A stretch of DNA of 64,000 nt from Haloarcula sp. CBA1129 (GTDB lineage: Archaea; Halobacteriota; Halobacteria; Halobacteriales; Haloarculaceae), in contig NZ_RKSM01000001.1 in the NCBI RefSeq assembly GCF_008729015.1, positions 1,922,001-1,986,000 of the forward strand, in the 5' to 3' direction. Of this stretch, positions 43,017 through 51,514 are shown one piece after another. Positions within the stretch are counted from its first letter, which is position 1; each line of letters begins with the position of its first letter. A program made the translations under genes and the position numbers. The notes beneath the pieces are model-generated. The model was not told where the DNA came from and did not search any database. It was given only the letters and a program-made list of their open reading frames with translations.

Positions 43017-43934
43017 ATGCAGACCCACATCGTCCCGGTCGGGTTCGACTACGACCGGCTCATCGCGCCGCTCGTGCGCGAGCAACTCGACGTTGACCGC
43101 GTCATCCTGCTCGAAGGGGCGGTCGGCAGCGAGGCCAACGTCGAGTACTCGCGCAACCTCGCCGAGAAGCTCGAGAAGGACTACCAGAACCTGCTCGGAG
43201 CGGAAACCGAGCGATTCGTCGTCGCCGACGTGTACGACTACGACGAGGCCTTCGAGCAGGCCTTCGAACTCATCAACGCCGAACTCGATGCGGGCAGCGA
43301 GGTGTGGGTCAACGTCTCCGCGATGCCCCGAACCGTCTCGTTTGCCTTCGCGACTGCGGCCCACTCGATCATGGTCGAGCGCGAGGGCGACCGGGACCGA
43401 ATCCACACCTACTACACGGTCCCCGAGAAGTATCTGGAGACTGAGCTCGCGGAGGAACTGCGCAAGCAAATCGACATGCTAGAGGACATGCGCACGGGCG
43501 AAGAAGTCGACGAGCGGGTCGACGAGCGACTCGAAACCGCACGGGACCTGCTGTCGGAGTTCGACGAGCGCGGGACGACCATCGGCGCGAAGGAGATCGA
43601 CGGCTCCCACATCGTCGAACTCCCGGTCGCCTCCTTCTCGAACGTCAAGCCCTTCGAGGAGGTCATCCTCTTTACGCTCGGCGAACACGGCGAGTTCGAG
43701 TCCGTCTCCGAACTGGCCCAGCAACTGGCCCGGGACATGGGCGAGGAGTACACAGACTCATTCCGCTCGAAGGTCATCTACAACGTCGACCGGCTCGGCC
43801 CCGGCGGGAAGGGGTACATCGAGCAGGAGGATCACGGGAAATCCTACCGGACGACACTCTCGCGCATCGGGCAACTGTGGGTCCGCGCCCACTCTGCCGA
43901 GGACCGCGATCACCGCGAGCCTGACCTGCCGTAG
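43017..43934 (+). CDS. HFX_2341-type regulator: CARF-like N-terminal domain with C-terminal winged helix
   Basis: A 305-residue soluble protein. The N-terminal half (MQTHIVPVGFDYDRLIAPLV, VILLEGAVGSEANVEYSRNL, EVWVNVSAMPRTVSFAFATA) has the Rossmann-like pattern of CARF domains. A helical linker rich in Glu/Arg and a winged-helix part (EEVILFTLGEHGEFESVSEL, IYNVDRLGPGGKGYIEQED) follow. By analogy with CARF regulators it may sense a nucleotide ligand and bind DNA. No CRISPR genes are nearby. TTTATA at about 42988-42993 supports a leaderless start. Located just upstream of the valS leader. Confidence 0.78.
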   Translation: MQTHIVPVGFDYDRLIAPLVREQLDVDRVILLEGAVGSEANVEYSRNLAEKLEKDYQNLLGAETERFVVADVYDYDEAFEQAFELINAELDAGSEVWVNVSAMPRTVSFAFATAAHSIMVEREGDRDRIHTYYTVPEKYLETELAEELRKQIDMLEDMRTGEEVDERVDERLETARDLLSEFDERGTTIGAKEIDGSHIVELPVASFSNVKPFEEVILFTLGEHGEFESVSELAQQLARDMGEEYTDSFRSKVIYNVDRLGPGGKGYIEQEDHGKSYRTTLSRIGQLWVRAHSAEDRDHREPDLP

Positions 43935-43978
43935 TCAGCGCTGTGAATCTGCTGGAACGCCAGCGAAAACCGAAGTCA

Positions 43979-43983
43979 TTAAT
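43979..43983 (+). promoter_or_regulatory. valS: TATA-like element for the valS leader transcript
   Basis: TTAAT within CATTAATCC, centred 29 nt before the ATG at 44010. No comparable AT-rich element lies 26-30 nt before the valS ATG at 44172, so this is the best promoter candidate for valS and implies a leader of about 160 nt. Confidence 0.5.
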
Positions 43984-44009
43984 CCTGCCGTTGGTGGAAT
44001 ACTACATAC

Positions 44010-44111
44010 ATGGTGCGTCGACTCGCTTCCGATCTGGTTCTCGCGCCCGTCGGTGTAGGGGCCTCCACGCCCCACACCACCTCCCCAAATCGACGCACGC
44101 ACCGCCGATAA
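44010..44111 (+). CDS. 33-residue leader ORF upstream of valS, Val/Leu-rich
   Basis: Reads MVRRLASDLVLAPVGVGAST, then PHTTSPNRRTHRR and TAA. Four Val and three Leu fall in the first 16 residues. The ATG coincides with the predicted transcription start, so it would be translated from a leaderless end. The coding sequence folds on itself: GTGCGTCGA (44013-44021) is complementary to TCGACGCAC (44090-44098), enclosing a 10-bp inner stem (44052-44062 with 44069-44078, one bulged A, 6-nt loop). This is the classical layout of a translated attenuator; function is inferred. Confidence 0.45.
   Translation: MVRRLASDLVLAPVGVGASTPHTTSPNRRTHRR
44013..44098 (+). promoter_or_regulatory. Strong stem-loop structure in the valS leader
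   Basis: Outer 9-bp perfect pairing 44013-44021/44090-44098 and inner 10-bp GC-rich hairpin 44052-44062/44069-44078. Downstream, between the leader ORF stop and valS, a 12-nt unit CGATAACCGCGC is directly repeated (44106-44117 and 44118-44129), the first copy containing the leader ORF stop codon. Whether the fold is a regulatory element or a separate small RNA cannot be told. Confidence 0.5.
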
Positions 44112-44171
44112 CCGCGCCGATAACCGCGCCGCAGTCCGATGCGACTCGGGTGTTACACCCACAGTTAGAAT

Positions 44172-46898
44172 ATGAGTGACACACAGGACTCACCGCAGGA
44201 CGAATCGACTACAGACAACTCAGAAGACGCCCTCGACGGGGAGTACGACCCTCGCGAGGTAGAGCCGGAATGGCAGGACCAGTGGGTCGCGGACAAGACC
44301 TACGCCTACGACGAGGACGCTGACACCCGCTTCACTATCGACACGCCGCCGCCGACAGTGTCCGGGAACCTCCACATGGGCCACCTCTATCAGTTCACGC
44401 TGCAGGACTTCGTCGCCCGCTACCACCGGATGGCCGACGACACCGTCTACTTCCCCTTCGGATACGACGACAACGGCATCGCCTCGGAACGCCTCACCGA
44501 GCGTGAACTCGATATTCGACATCAGGATTACCCGCGGCGGGAGTTTCAGGAGAAGTGCCGAACGGTGTGTACCGGGTTCGAGGACGAGTTCACCGAGGAC
44601 GTCCAGTCGCTAGCGATTTCCATCGACTGGGACAACACCTACAAGACCATCGCGCCGGACGTCCAGCGGGTCTCCCAACTGTCCTTCCTCGACCTCTACG
44701 AGCAGGGTCGGGAGTACCGTCAGCGCGCGCCGACTATCTGGTGTCCGGACTGTGAGACGGCCATCTCACAGGTCGAACAGGAAGACAAGGACAAGCACAC
44801 GAAGTTCAACGACATCGCCTTTGATCTGGTCGAGACCGGCGAGGGGCCAGCCGACGAAGATGCTACCTTCACCATCTCGACGACACGACCGGAACTCCTG
44901 CCGGCGTGTGTCGCCGTCTTCGTCCATCCCGACGACGACGAGAATCAGCACCTCGTCGGCGGTTCCGCACGGGTGCCTATCTTCGAGCAGGAGGTCCCCG
45001 TCATCGCCGACGAGCGCGTCGACATGGAGACCGGCAGCGGTATCGTGATGTGCTGTACCTTCGGCGACCAGAACGACATCGAGTGGTATCAGGCGCATGA
45101 CCTACCGCTGCGACTGGCCATCGACGAGTCCGCGACAATGACCGATGTGGCCGGCGAGTACGAGGGGATGCACACCACCGAGGCCCGCGAGGCCATCATC
45201 GAGGACCTCGACGAAGAGGGGGCGCTGCTTGAGAGCCGCGACCACGACCACACCGTGCAGGTCCACGAGCGCTGCGAGGAAGAGGTCGAGTACCTCGTCA
45301 CCGAGCAGTGGTACATCGAACTGCTCGACAAGAAGGAGGAGTACATCGAGGCGGGCCGCCAGATGGAGTGGTTCCCCGAGAAGATGGCGACCCGCTACGA
45401 GCACTGGATCGAAGGGCTCGAATGGGACTGGTGTATCTCCCGCCAGCGCGACTCCGGTATCCCGATTCCGGTGTGGTACTGCGACGACTGCGGCGAACCC
45501 GTGATGGCCGAGCGCGAGCAGTTGCCGGTCGATCCGCTGTCGGACGACCCGCCGGCTGAGAGCTGTCCGCACTGTGGCCACGACTCGCTGACGCCCGAGG
45601 AGGACGTGTTCGACACGTGGGCGACATCGTCACTAACGCCGCTCGTGAATGCCGGGTGGGACTGGGACAGCGACGCCGGAGAGTTCACCTGGGACAACCC
45701 CGAGCTGTACCCGTTCGACCTTCGCCCGCAGGGTCACGACATCATCTCCTTCTGGCTGTTCCACACCGTCGTCAAGTGCTACGAGCACACCGGCGAGGTG
45801 CCCTTCGAGAACGTGATGATAAACGGGATGGTGCTGGACGAGAACCGCGAGGCGATGTCCAAATCGAAGGGCAACGTCATCCCGCCCAGCGAGGTCCTGG
45901 CGGAGTTCCCGGTCGACGCCACGCGCTACTGGGCCGCCGGTACTTCCATCGGCGACGACTTCCCGTACAAGGAGGGCGATCTGGAGGCCGGCGAACGGCT
46001 CCTCCAGAAGCTCTGGAACGCCTCCCGGCTGGTCGACCAGCTCACGCCGGCGAGCAAGCCCGACGAACCTGAAGACCTTGCGGCGGTCGACGAGTGGCTG
46101 CTGGCCGAACTGGACGCGACCGTGGAATCGGTCACGACGAAGTTCGAGGAGTACGAGTTCTCGAAGGCCCGGAACGAGCTCCGGTCCTTTTTCTGGAACA
46201 CGTTCTGTGACGACTACCTCGAAATCGCCAAGCAACGACTCAGCGACGGCGGCGACGTCTCGACGGAGTTCACGCTTCTGGAGGCCCACCGGACCTTCCT
46301 CCAGCTGTTCGCGCCGTTCCTGCCCCACATCACGGAGGAGCTGTGGGAGCGGTGCTATAGCGAGAGCGAGGCGCAACGCGCCTCGGAACAATCGAGCGGA
46401 CAGGGTCCGCGAGACGAGGATCGCTCCATCCACACGACGGACTGGCCGACGGCGGGCGGCTACGACGCAGACCTCGAAGCGGGCGAGACGGCCATGGAGG
46501 TCGTCTCCGCGCTCCGGCGCTACAAGACCGAGAACGGCCTGCCGCTGAACGCCGACCTCGACCACGTCGAGGTGTTCGGCCACATCGCCGGCTTCGAGGA
46601 CGCCGTCGCCGAGGCGATGCACGTCGCCCAGCTGGACACCTACGACGAGGCCCCGGACATCACGACCGAGGTCAGCGGCATCGACCTCGACTACTCCATC
46701 GTCGGTCCCGAGTTCGGCAGTGAAGTCGGCGCTATCGACGCCGCTATCGAGGACGGCGACTACGAGGTCGACGGCGACACGCTGCAGGTCGCCGGCGTCG
46801 AACTCGACGACGAGATGTTCACCGTCGAGGAGTCCCGGACCTACTCCGGCGAGGGCGAGATGACCGAAACCGAAAGCGCCGTCGTCGTCGTTCGGTAA
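44172..46898 (+). CDS. valS: Valyl-tRNA synthetase
   Basis: A 908-residue class I synthetase with an acidic N-terminal extension. HIGH is present as VSGNLHMGHLYQF (68-71 HMGH), the CP1 editing domain follows (TISTTRPELLPACVAVFVHP), DWCISRQRDSGIPIPVWYCD and zinc-binding CDDCGE/CPHCGH lie in the middle, and the KMSKS loop is REAMSKSKGNVIPP near residue 560. C-terminal anticodon-binding helices include RFEEYEFSKAR-like segments. It charges tRNA-Val. No Shine-Dalgarno sequence and no leaderless-type promoter directly precede the ATG. Confidence 0.94.
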   Translation: MSDTQDSPQDESTTDNSEDALDGEYDPREVEPEWQDQWVADKTYAYDEDADTRFTIDTPPPTVSGNLHMGHLYQFTLQDFVARYHRMADDTVYFPFGYDDNGIASERLTERELDIRHQDYPRREFQEKCRTVCTGFEDEFTEDVQSLAISIDWDNTYKTIAPDVQRVSQLSFLDLYEQGREYRQRAPTIWCPDCETAISQVEQEDKDKHTKFNDIAFDLVETGEGPADEDATFTISTTRPELLPACVAVFVHPDDDENQHLVGGSARVPIFEQEVPVIADERVDMETGSGIVMCCTFGDQNDIEWYQAHDLPLRLAIDESATMTDVAGEYEGMHTTEAREAIIEDLDEEGALLESRDHDHTVQVHERCEEEVEYLVTEQWYIELLDKKEEYIEAGRQMEWFPEKMATRYEHWIEGLEWDWCISRQRDSGIPIPVWYCDDCGEPVMAEREQLPVDPLSDDPPAESCPHCGHDSLTPEEDVFDTWATSSLTPLVNAGWDWDSDAGEFTWDNPELYPFDLRPQGHDIISFWLFHTVVKCYEHTGEVPFENVMINGMVLDENREAMSKSKGNVIPPSEVLAEFPVDATRYWAAGTSIGDDFPYKEGDLEAGERLLQKLWNASRLVDQLTPASKPDEPEDLAAVDEWLLAELDATVESVTTKFEEYEFSKARNELRSFFWNTFCDDYLEIAKQRLSDGGDVSTEFTLLEAHRTFLQLFAPFLPHITEELWERCYSESEAQRASEQSSGQGPRDEDRSIHTTDWPTAGGYDADLEAGETAMEVVSALRRYKTENGLPLNADLDHVEVFGHIAGFEDAVAEAMHVAQLDTYDEAPDITTEVSGIDLDYSIVGPEFGSEVGAIDAAIEDGDYEVDGDTLQVAGVELDDEMFTVEESRTYSGEGEMTETESAVVVVR

Positions 46899-46991
46899 GC
46901 TCGGCGCGTTTTTCCGATCGCAGAAGCATCGGGTTCGCACCCATCGCCGCGACCAGTAGCATGAAGACCTGCGGGGCCGGTGGTTTGAACC

Positions 46992-47168
46992 ATGCAAACG
47001 GAGGAGGCCATTCGGGACCGTATCGAGGCGCTGCAAGCGGAGTACGACAAACACGACCCGCCCTCGACCGAGCTGGAAGACGAGGCCGAGGTCGCCATTT
47101 TGCGCGCCATCGAGGAACTGGAATGGGTCCTCAAAGAGCGCGAGGCCGAGGACGGTTTCACGACCTGA
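46992..47168 (+). CDS. Small acidic coiled-coil-like protein
   Basis: A 58-residue protein: MQTEEAIRDRIEALQAEYDK, a short Pro-containing break (HDPPSTELEDEAEVAILRA) and a second helix (IEELEWVLKEREAEDGFTT). The two-helix amphipathic pattern and strong third-position GC bias support coding. No named family recognised. It follows valS by 93 nt on the same strand. Confidence 0.68.
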   Translation: MQTEEAIRDRIEALQAEYDKHDPPSTELEDEAEVAILRAIEELEWVLKEREAEDGFTT

Positions 47169-47200
47169 GCGGCCGCACTACCGGTGCAGGACAGCGGTGG

Positions 47201-47971
47201 TCACGCCTGCCGTTTCACTTTCTCTACGCGTGTGGCCAGTGCCAGAAACGTCGCCAGGAGCGTCAACACGACTGCCCAGCCGGCCGCGAGGTCGTGGGCG
47301 AGTACCGTGTGGTCGAACCCGCCGGCGGCGACCAGCGGCTCGGCCCGCAGCCAAGTGTGGTGTGGCCCATCGAGAACTGGGACGAAGTAGTCCACGATAT
47401 CATTGAAGCCGTACCAGCCGACGGCGACCGCGACGGAGGCGACCGAAAAGCTCGCGTAGCGGTGGATGAGAAATGCTTCGGCGGCCATCGCCAGATGGCT
47501 CAGAACTAGGAACCAGTAGAGCCACAGCGGAATCCCGCCGGGGCCGTTGAGGACGAGCTGGACGTACGGCGTCCAGAGGCCGAGCTTGATACAGCCGAAG
47601 AAGCCGAGCATGTGGAGCCACTGTACATCCCAGTCGAGCCGCCACGCCACCAGCGAGAGCCCGATGAACATCGTCGCGACGGGCGAGTCCGGAATCAGCG
47701 GATAAGCGGCAAGCGGGGCCGCGCCGAGTTGCCCCTCCACGAGCGGCGGGGCCGTGTTCAGCGGTCGGCCGGCGTAGTACCAGAAGCCAAACAGCGTGCC
47801 GACCAGATTGACGAGCGCGATGGGCCAAGCGAGTCGGAGCCCGGCATTTTCCAGCCACGCCGGTAGCGGCGCGACGTACCGCGGGAGCCCCTCGGCGTCG
47901 GGGAGCCGCCGGCTGAACACCCGCGCGACAGCCGCGTCGATGCGCCCGCCGACACTCTCGTCGGTAGCCAT
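47201..47971 (-). CDS. DUF1405 family membrane protein
   Basis: A 256-residue protein with about six TM segments. LAWPIALVNLVGTLFGFWYY, DSPVATMFIGLSLVAWRL, FFGCIKLGLWTPYVQLVLN and EAFLIHRYASFSVASVAVAV match the DUF1405 (YpjA-like) family. Function unknown. I used the ATG at 47971 (MATDESVGG); a longer start to 48025 adds residues without family support. Confidence 0.8.
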   Translation of the reverse strand: MATDESVGGRIDAAVARVFSRRLPDAEGLPRYVAPLPAWLENAGLRLAWPIALVNLVGTLFGFWYYAGRPLNTAPPLVEGQLGAAPLAAYPLIPDSPVATMFIGLSLVAWRLDWDVQWLHMLGFFGCIKLGLWTPYVQLVLNGPGGIPLWLYWFLVLSHLAMAAEAFLIHRYASFSVASVAVAVGWYGFNDIVDYFVPVLDGPHHTWLRAEPLVAAGGFDHTVLAHDLAAGWAVVLTLLATFLALATRVEKVKRQA

Positions 47972-48137
47972 GTCGGTGCAGTGGGGAGACGCGATGAAAA
48001 CGGTAGTGGTCTCAGCCCCGTCCACTGAGGAATATCGCTGCCACTGGCCCGATAGCAGTCCCCTCGCAGACGGGTCAAACGGCGTTCTGTCCCTCGAAAG
48101 GACACGCGTTAAGTAAATCCAGTCCTAAGCCGAAGTA

Positions 48138-49046
48138 ATGAGTGAAGAGACCGACCTCGAGGACCTCCGTCGCGGGACTGACCTCGTCAAGCGCGGCTTC
48201 GCGAAGATGCAGAAAGGCGGCGTCATCATGGACGTCGTCAACCGCGAACAGGCTCGAATCGCCGAAGACGCCGGCGCAGTCGCCGTAATGCACTTGGAGT
48301 CGGTGCCGGCCGACATCCGCAAGCGCGGCGGCGTCGCCCGGATGGCCGACCCCGGCAAGCTCGAAGAGGTCATCGAGGAAGTGTCAGTTCCGGTGATGGG
48401 CAAGGCCCGCATCGGCCACACCGCCGAGGCCCAGATTCTGGAAGCCGCTGGCGCGGACATGGTCGATGAGTCCGAAGTGCTGACACAGGCCGACGACCGC
48501 TACCACATCGACAAGCGCGAGTTCACCGCGCCGTTCGTCTGCGGGGCGCGGAACCTCGCCGAAGCGCTGCGCCGTATCGACGAGGGCGCGGCGATGATTC
48601 GCACAAAGGGCGAGGCAGGCACCGGTGACGTGAACCAAGCTGTCACGCATCAGCGGAACATCCAGCGCGCTATCGGCAAGCTCGAAGGGATGGCCTACGA
48701 GGAACGCGACGAGTGGGCCCGCGAACACGGTGCTCCCCGGCGGCTCGTCCACGAGACGGCGGACCGCGGCCGACTCCCGGTCGTCAATTTCGCGGCCGGC
48801 GGCATCGCGACGCCCGCTGACGCCGCACTGATGATGCAACACGGCTGTGACGGCATCTTCGTCGGCTCGGGCATCTTCGGCGCGGAGAACCCGCAGGCGA
48901 TGGGCGAGTCCATCGTCGCAGCGGTCAACAACTACGACGACCCTGAGCAACTCAAGGAAATCGCGAAGAACCCCGGCAAAGGGATGAAGGGGCAGGCGAA
49001 CGCGGACCTAGATGACGAAGAGCAACTGCAGGGCCGCGGCGTCTAA
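48138..49046 (+). CDS. pdxS: Pyridoxal 5'-phosphate synthase subunit PdxS
   Basis: A 302-residue PdxS/SNZ protein. It has the family N-terminus ([20 protein letters not shown]), the [20 protein letters not shown] loop, [20 protein letters not shown] and the catalytic-lysine region [19 protein letters not shown]. It joins ribulose-5-phosphate or ribose-5-phosphate, glyceraldehyde-3-phosphate and ammonia (from PdxT) to form PLP. PdxT is not in this window. TTAAGTAA near 48108-48115 supports a leaderless start. Confidence 0.94.
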   Translation: MSEETDLEDLRRGTDLVKRGFAKMQKGGVIMDVVNREQARIAEDAGAVAVMHLESVPADIRKRGGVARMADPGKLEEVIEEVSVPVMGKARIGHTAEAQILEAAGADMVDESEVLTQADDRYHIDKREFTAPFVCGARNLAEALRRIDEGAAMIRTKGEAGTGDVNQAVTHQRNIQRAIGKLEGMAYEERDEWAREHGAPRRLVHETADRGRLPVVNFAAGGIATPADAALMMQHGCDGIFVGSGIFGAENPQAMGESIVAAVNNYDDPEQLKEIAKNPGKGMKGQANADLDDEEQLQGRGV

Positions 49047-49138
49047 CAGGGGCCGCGCCAGTCCTTTTTGCTTCGGTATCAGACACCTTACAGACGACCG
49101 TTCAAAGACGAAGACACAAGTTCCTACGGTGGCGATAG

Positions 49139-50362
49139 GTGGCTGTGCAGGGGACGGCTACGCCCACGCCAGCGGCCAGCGACACCGGTGAAGGGCTTCT
49201 GGAACTCTTTACCGTGTTACAGCGGTCGCTGGAACAGTTGGTCGCGACGCAGGGGCGACTCGTCGCGACGGTCATCCTCTTGGTCGTCCTGCTTTTCAGC
49301 GTCGTCGCCGTTCCCGCGGCCCTCTCCCGGTTGCGGGCCGTCGCCGCGGACCGGACCGGCGACTGGGTGCAGGTTATGGCGGACTACACGCCGACGACCA
49401 TCCGGGGCGTGTTTCTCCGGATCGCCCAGTTCTCGATGGTCGTTCTCGTCGTCATTTCGTTTCTCATCGTCTGGGGGATCTTCGATGTCGTCCAGACGGT
49501 GGGCCCGTACCTCGACGGGAGCGATCAGTCAGTACTGGCGACGATACAAACGGTCGTCCTCGTCATGCTGGCCTTTGTCCTGTCCGACCAGATGCAGCGA
49601 TGGATCAGCCGGTTCAGCCAAGCCGTTACTGGCTTCACTGAGCATCAGGAGGAGATTCTCCTCCGACTGGGGCAGGTCACTGTGTTCGTCACCATCGGCG
49701 CGACAGTGTTCGCCGTCTGGGGTATCGACCTCAGTGGCCTGCTTGTCGGGGCCGGGTTCCTCGGTATCGTCGTCGGTCTGGCCGCCAGACAGACGCTCGG
49801 GTCGCTTATTGCCGGCTTCGTCCTGATGTTCTCCCGCCCGTTCACTATCGGCGACTGGGTACTCATCGGCGAGCAGGAGGGTATCGTGACGGATATCACT
49901 ATCTTCAATACGCGGCTGGAGAACTTCGACGGCGAGTTTGTCATCATTCCGAACGACCGCGTGAGCGACCGCGCGGTGACAAACCGCAGCCGAAAGGGGC
50001 TGTTGCGCCTCACAGTCGACATCGGTGTGGACTACGACACCGACGTAGACCGGGCGATGGATCTCGCTCGCGAGGCGATGGCCGACATCGAACACGTCGT
50101 CGATTCGCCGACGCCGGACGTCGTCCCGAAAGACTTCGGCGACTCCGCTGTAGTGATGGAACTCCGGTTCTGGATCGACCACCCGACGCCACCGCGGAAG
50201 TGGCGCGCTATCTCGGCGGTCGTCCGGGGTGTGAAAGCCACCTTCGACGAGGAAGGCATCTCGATTCCGTTCCCCCAGCGGACTCTCTCGAACCGTGTGG
50301 ACACAGCGGATGGCGAGTCGCCGGAGCACGGCGTGGAGATGCGTCCGGACGGCGACGGCTGA
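49139..50362 (+). CDS. MscS-family mechanosensitive channel
   Basis: A 407-residue MscS protein with GTG start. Four to five N-terminal TM segments end in the pore helix (LLVGAGFLGIVVGLAARQTL and GSLIAGFVLMFSRPFTIGDW), followed by the beta domain (IVTDITIFNTRLENFDGEFV, IIPNDRVSDRAVTNRSR) and the alpha/beta vestibule. It releases solutes on hypo-osmotic shock, an obvious need in a halophile. The GTG at 49145 is an alternative start. Confidence 0.9.
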   Translation: MAVQGTATPTPAASDTGEGLLELFTVLQRSLEQLVATQGRLVATVILLVVLLFSVVAVPAALSRLRAVAADRTGDWVQVMADYTPTTIRGVFLRIAQFSMVVLVVISFLIVWGIFDVVQTVGPYLDGSDQSVLATIQTVVLVMLAFVLSDQMQRWISRFSQAVTGFTEHQEEILLRLGQVTVFVTIGATVFAVWGIDLSGLLVGAGFLGIVVGLAARQTLGSLIAGFVLMFSRPFTIGDWVLIGEQEGIVTDITIFNTRLENFDGEFVIIPNDRVSDRAVTNRSRKGLLRLTVDIGVDYDTDVDRAMDLAREAMADIEHVVDSPTPDVVPKDFGDSAVVMELRFWIDHPTPPRKWRAISAVVRGVKATFDEEGISIPFPQRTLSNRVDTADGESPEHGVEMRPDGDG

Positions 50363-50671
50363 CTACAGGTCGAGGCCGTCGAGCAGGAGTCCCAGCCCGA
50401 GAACCCAGCATCCCAGTGCGGTTCCGAGCGTGCTGACGTAGAACAGCCGGGAAAGCCCCTGTCCTGCTGTCAGTCCCCCGTTCATCGCTGCGGTCGCGGA
50501 GTCGGTCGCGGCCGGGAGCGACCCGGCGATGAAAACCATACCGACGAATGCACCGATGGCGACAGGCAGCAGCATGGTGACAATCGCCAGACCGGCACGT
50601 TCGGCCAGCGCGGCGACTGTAGCCGGGTCGAGGGATCGGCCGTACGTCGGGACCGGCTGTCGCTGTGACAT
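50363..50671 (-). CDS. Small haloarchaeal membrane protein
   Basis: A 102-residue protein with a soluble N-terminus (MSQRQPVPTYGRSLDPATVA) and two hydrophobic segments (IVTMLLPVAIGAFVGMVFIA and FYVSTLGTALGCWVLGLGLL). Not recognised. Convergent with the MscS gene, the stops being adjacent. Confidence 0.68.
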   Translation of the reverse strand: MSQRQPVPTYGRSLDPATVAALAERAGLAIVTMLLPVAIGAFVGMVFIAGSLPAATDSATAAMNGGLTAGQGLSRLFYVSTLGTALGCWVLGLGLLLDGLDL

Positions 50672-50886
50672 GCTAGTTCATAACATAGGAAGCTGGCATA
50701 AAAGTGCGTTCCCCCGACCGGGACTGTGACGTGTGTTCGCAGCGCATAGGCAATTCGACAATCACTACAGAACAGCAGTTTTGGGTGCTAAAAGGGGCGT
50801 TCGCTGTTTTGTTTGGGCGGTAGGGACATCGTGGCGGAGCGGTCGCCGGTCGAAACTACTATCCCCAACGGGACGAACGGAGTGAT

Positions 50887-51468
50887 ATGAGCACTCCGCC
50901 GGGGGAGTATTACACCGAAGAACGCTGGCAGAACTGGCTAGACCGTATCGAGGAAGAGGAAGTCGACCCTGAAGACGAGGATTCGGCGCGACTCCTGTTG
51001 AACCTCCAAGACGATGCCGCGATTGCGGTCGCGAAGATTCTCACCGACTACGAGGACGGTGACCTCGACGAGGAGACGACCATCGACGAACTCACCGGCG
51101 TCCGGGAAATCGTTCTCGACGACATCGACATCAACGACGAGGAGACCGTGATGCTGATCGACGGCGTCCAGACCTCGCTGCTGTGCGTGTTCTACGCGGC
51201 CGAGGAGTTCGTTGCTGAAGGGGCCGCAGACGACGCGACCATCACGGACTACATCGAGGCCGCCGCGGACGCAGAGGCGGAAGAAGACCTCGATGCGGCG
51301 CTGGGCTACTGTGTGCAGGCCGGCACGCAGATCATCGGCGGGTCGGAGCTCCCGATGGAGGTCGCCGAGGACCTCGAATACGGGCTCGTCTCCGAGTGGG
51401 TCAATGGACTCGATAGTCTACAGACCGCGATGAGCGACCCGGAAGTCGTCGAAGAAGACGAGAGTTGA
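50887..51468 (+). CDS. DUF2150 family protein
   Basis: A 193-residue very acidic protein: YYTEERWQNWLDRIEEEEVD, LLNLQDDAAIAVAKILTDYE, VMLIDGVQTSLLCVFYAAEE and ALGYCVQAGTQIIGGSELPM. This matches DUF2150, a haloarchaeal helical family without known function. No TM segments. Confidence 0.82.
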   Translation: MSTPPGEYYTEERWQNWLDRIEEEEVDPEDEDSARLLLNLQDDAAIAVAKILTDYEDGDLDEETTIDELTGVREIVLDDIDINDEETVMLIDGVQTSLLCVFYAAEEFVAEGAADDATITDYIEAAADAEAEEDLDAALGYCVQAGTQIIGGSELPMEVAEDLEYGLVSEWVNGLDSLQTAMSDPEVVEEDES

Positions 51469-51514
51469 TAATTCGGCAGTCAGGTTTTTACCGCCGTCTC
51501 CGCAACTCATCGGC

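Noticed and set aside
44013-44098. Possible H/ACA guide RNA
   Set aside because: Nested stems are present, but I find no ANA box at the required distance after the basal stem and no kink-loop in the upper stem. A leader structure is simpler.
45633-47054. 473-codon minus-strand frame opposite valS
   Set aside because: Antisense shadow; valS motifs cover the plus strand throughout.
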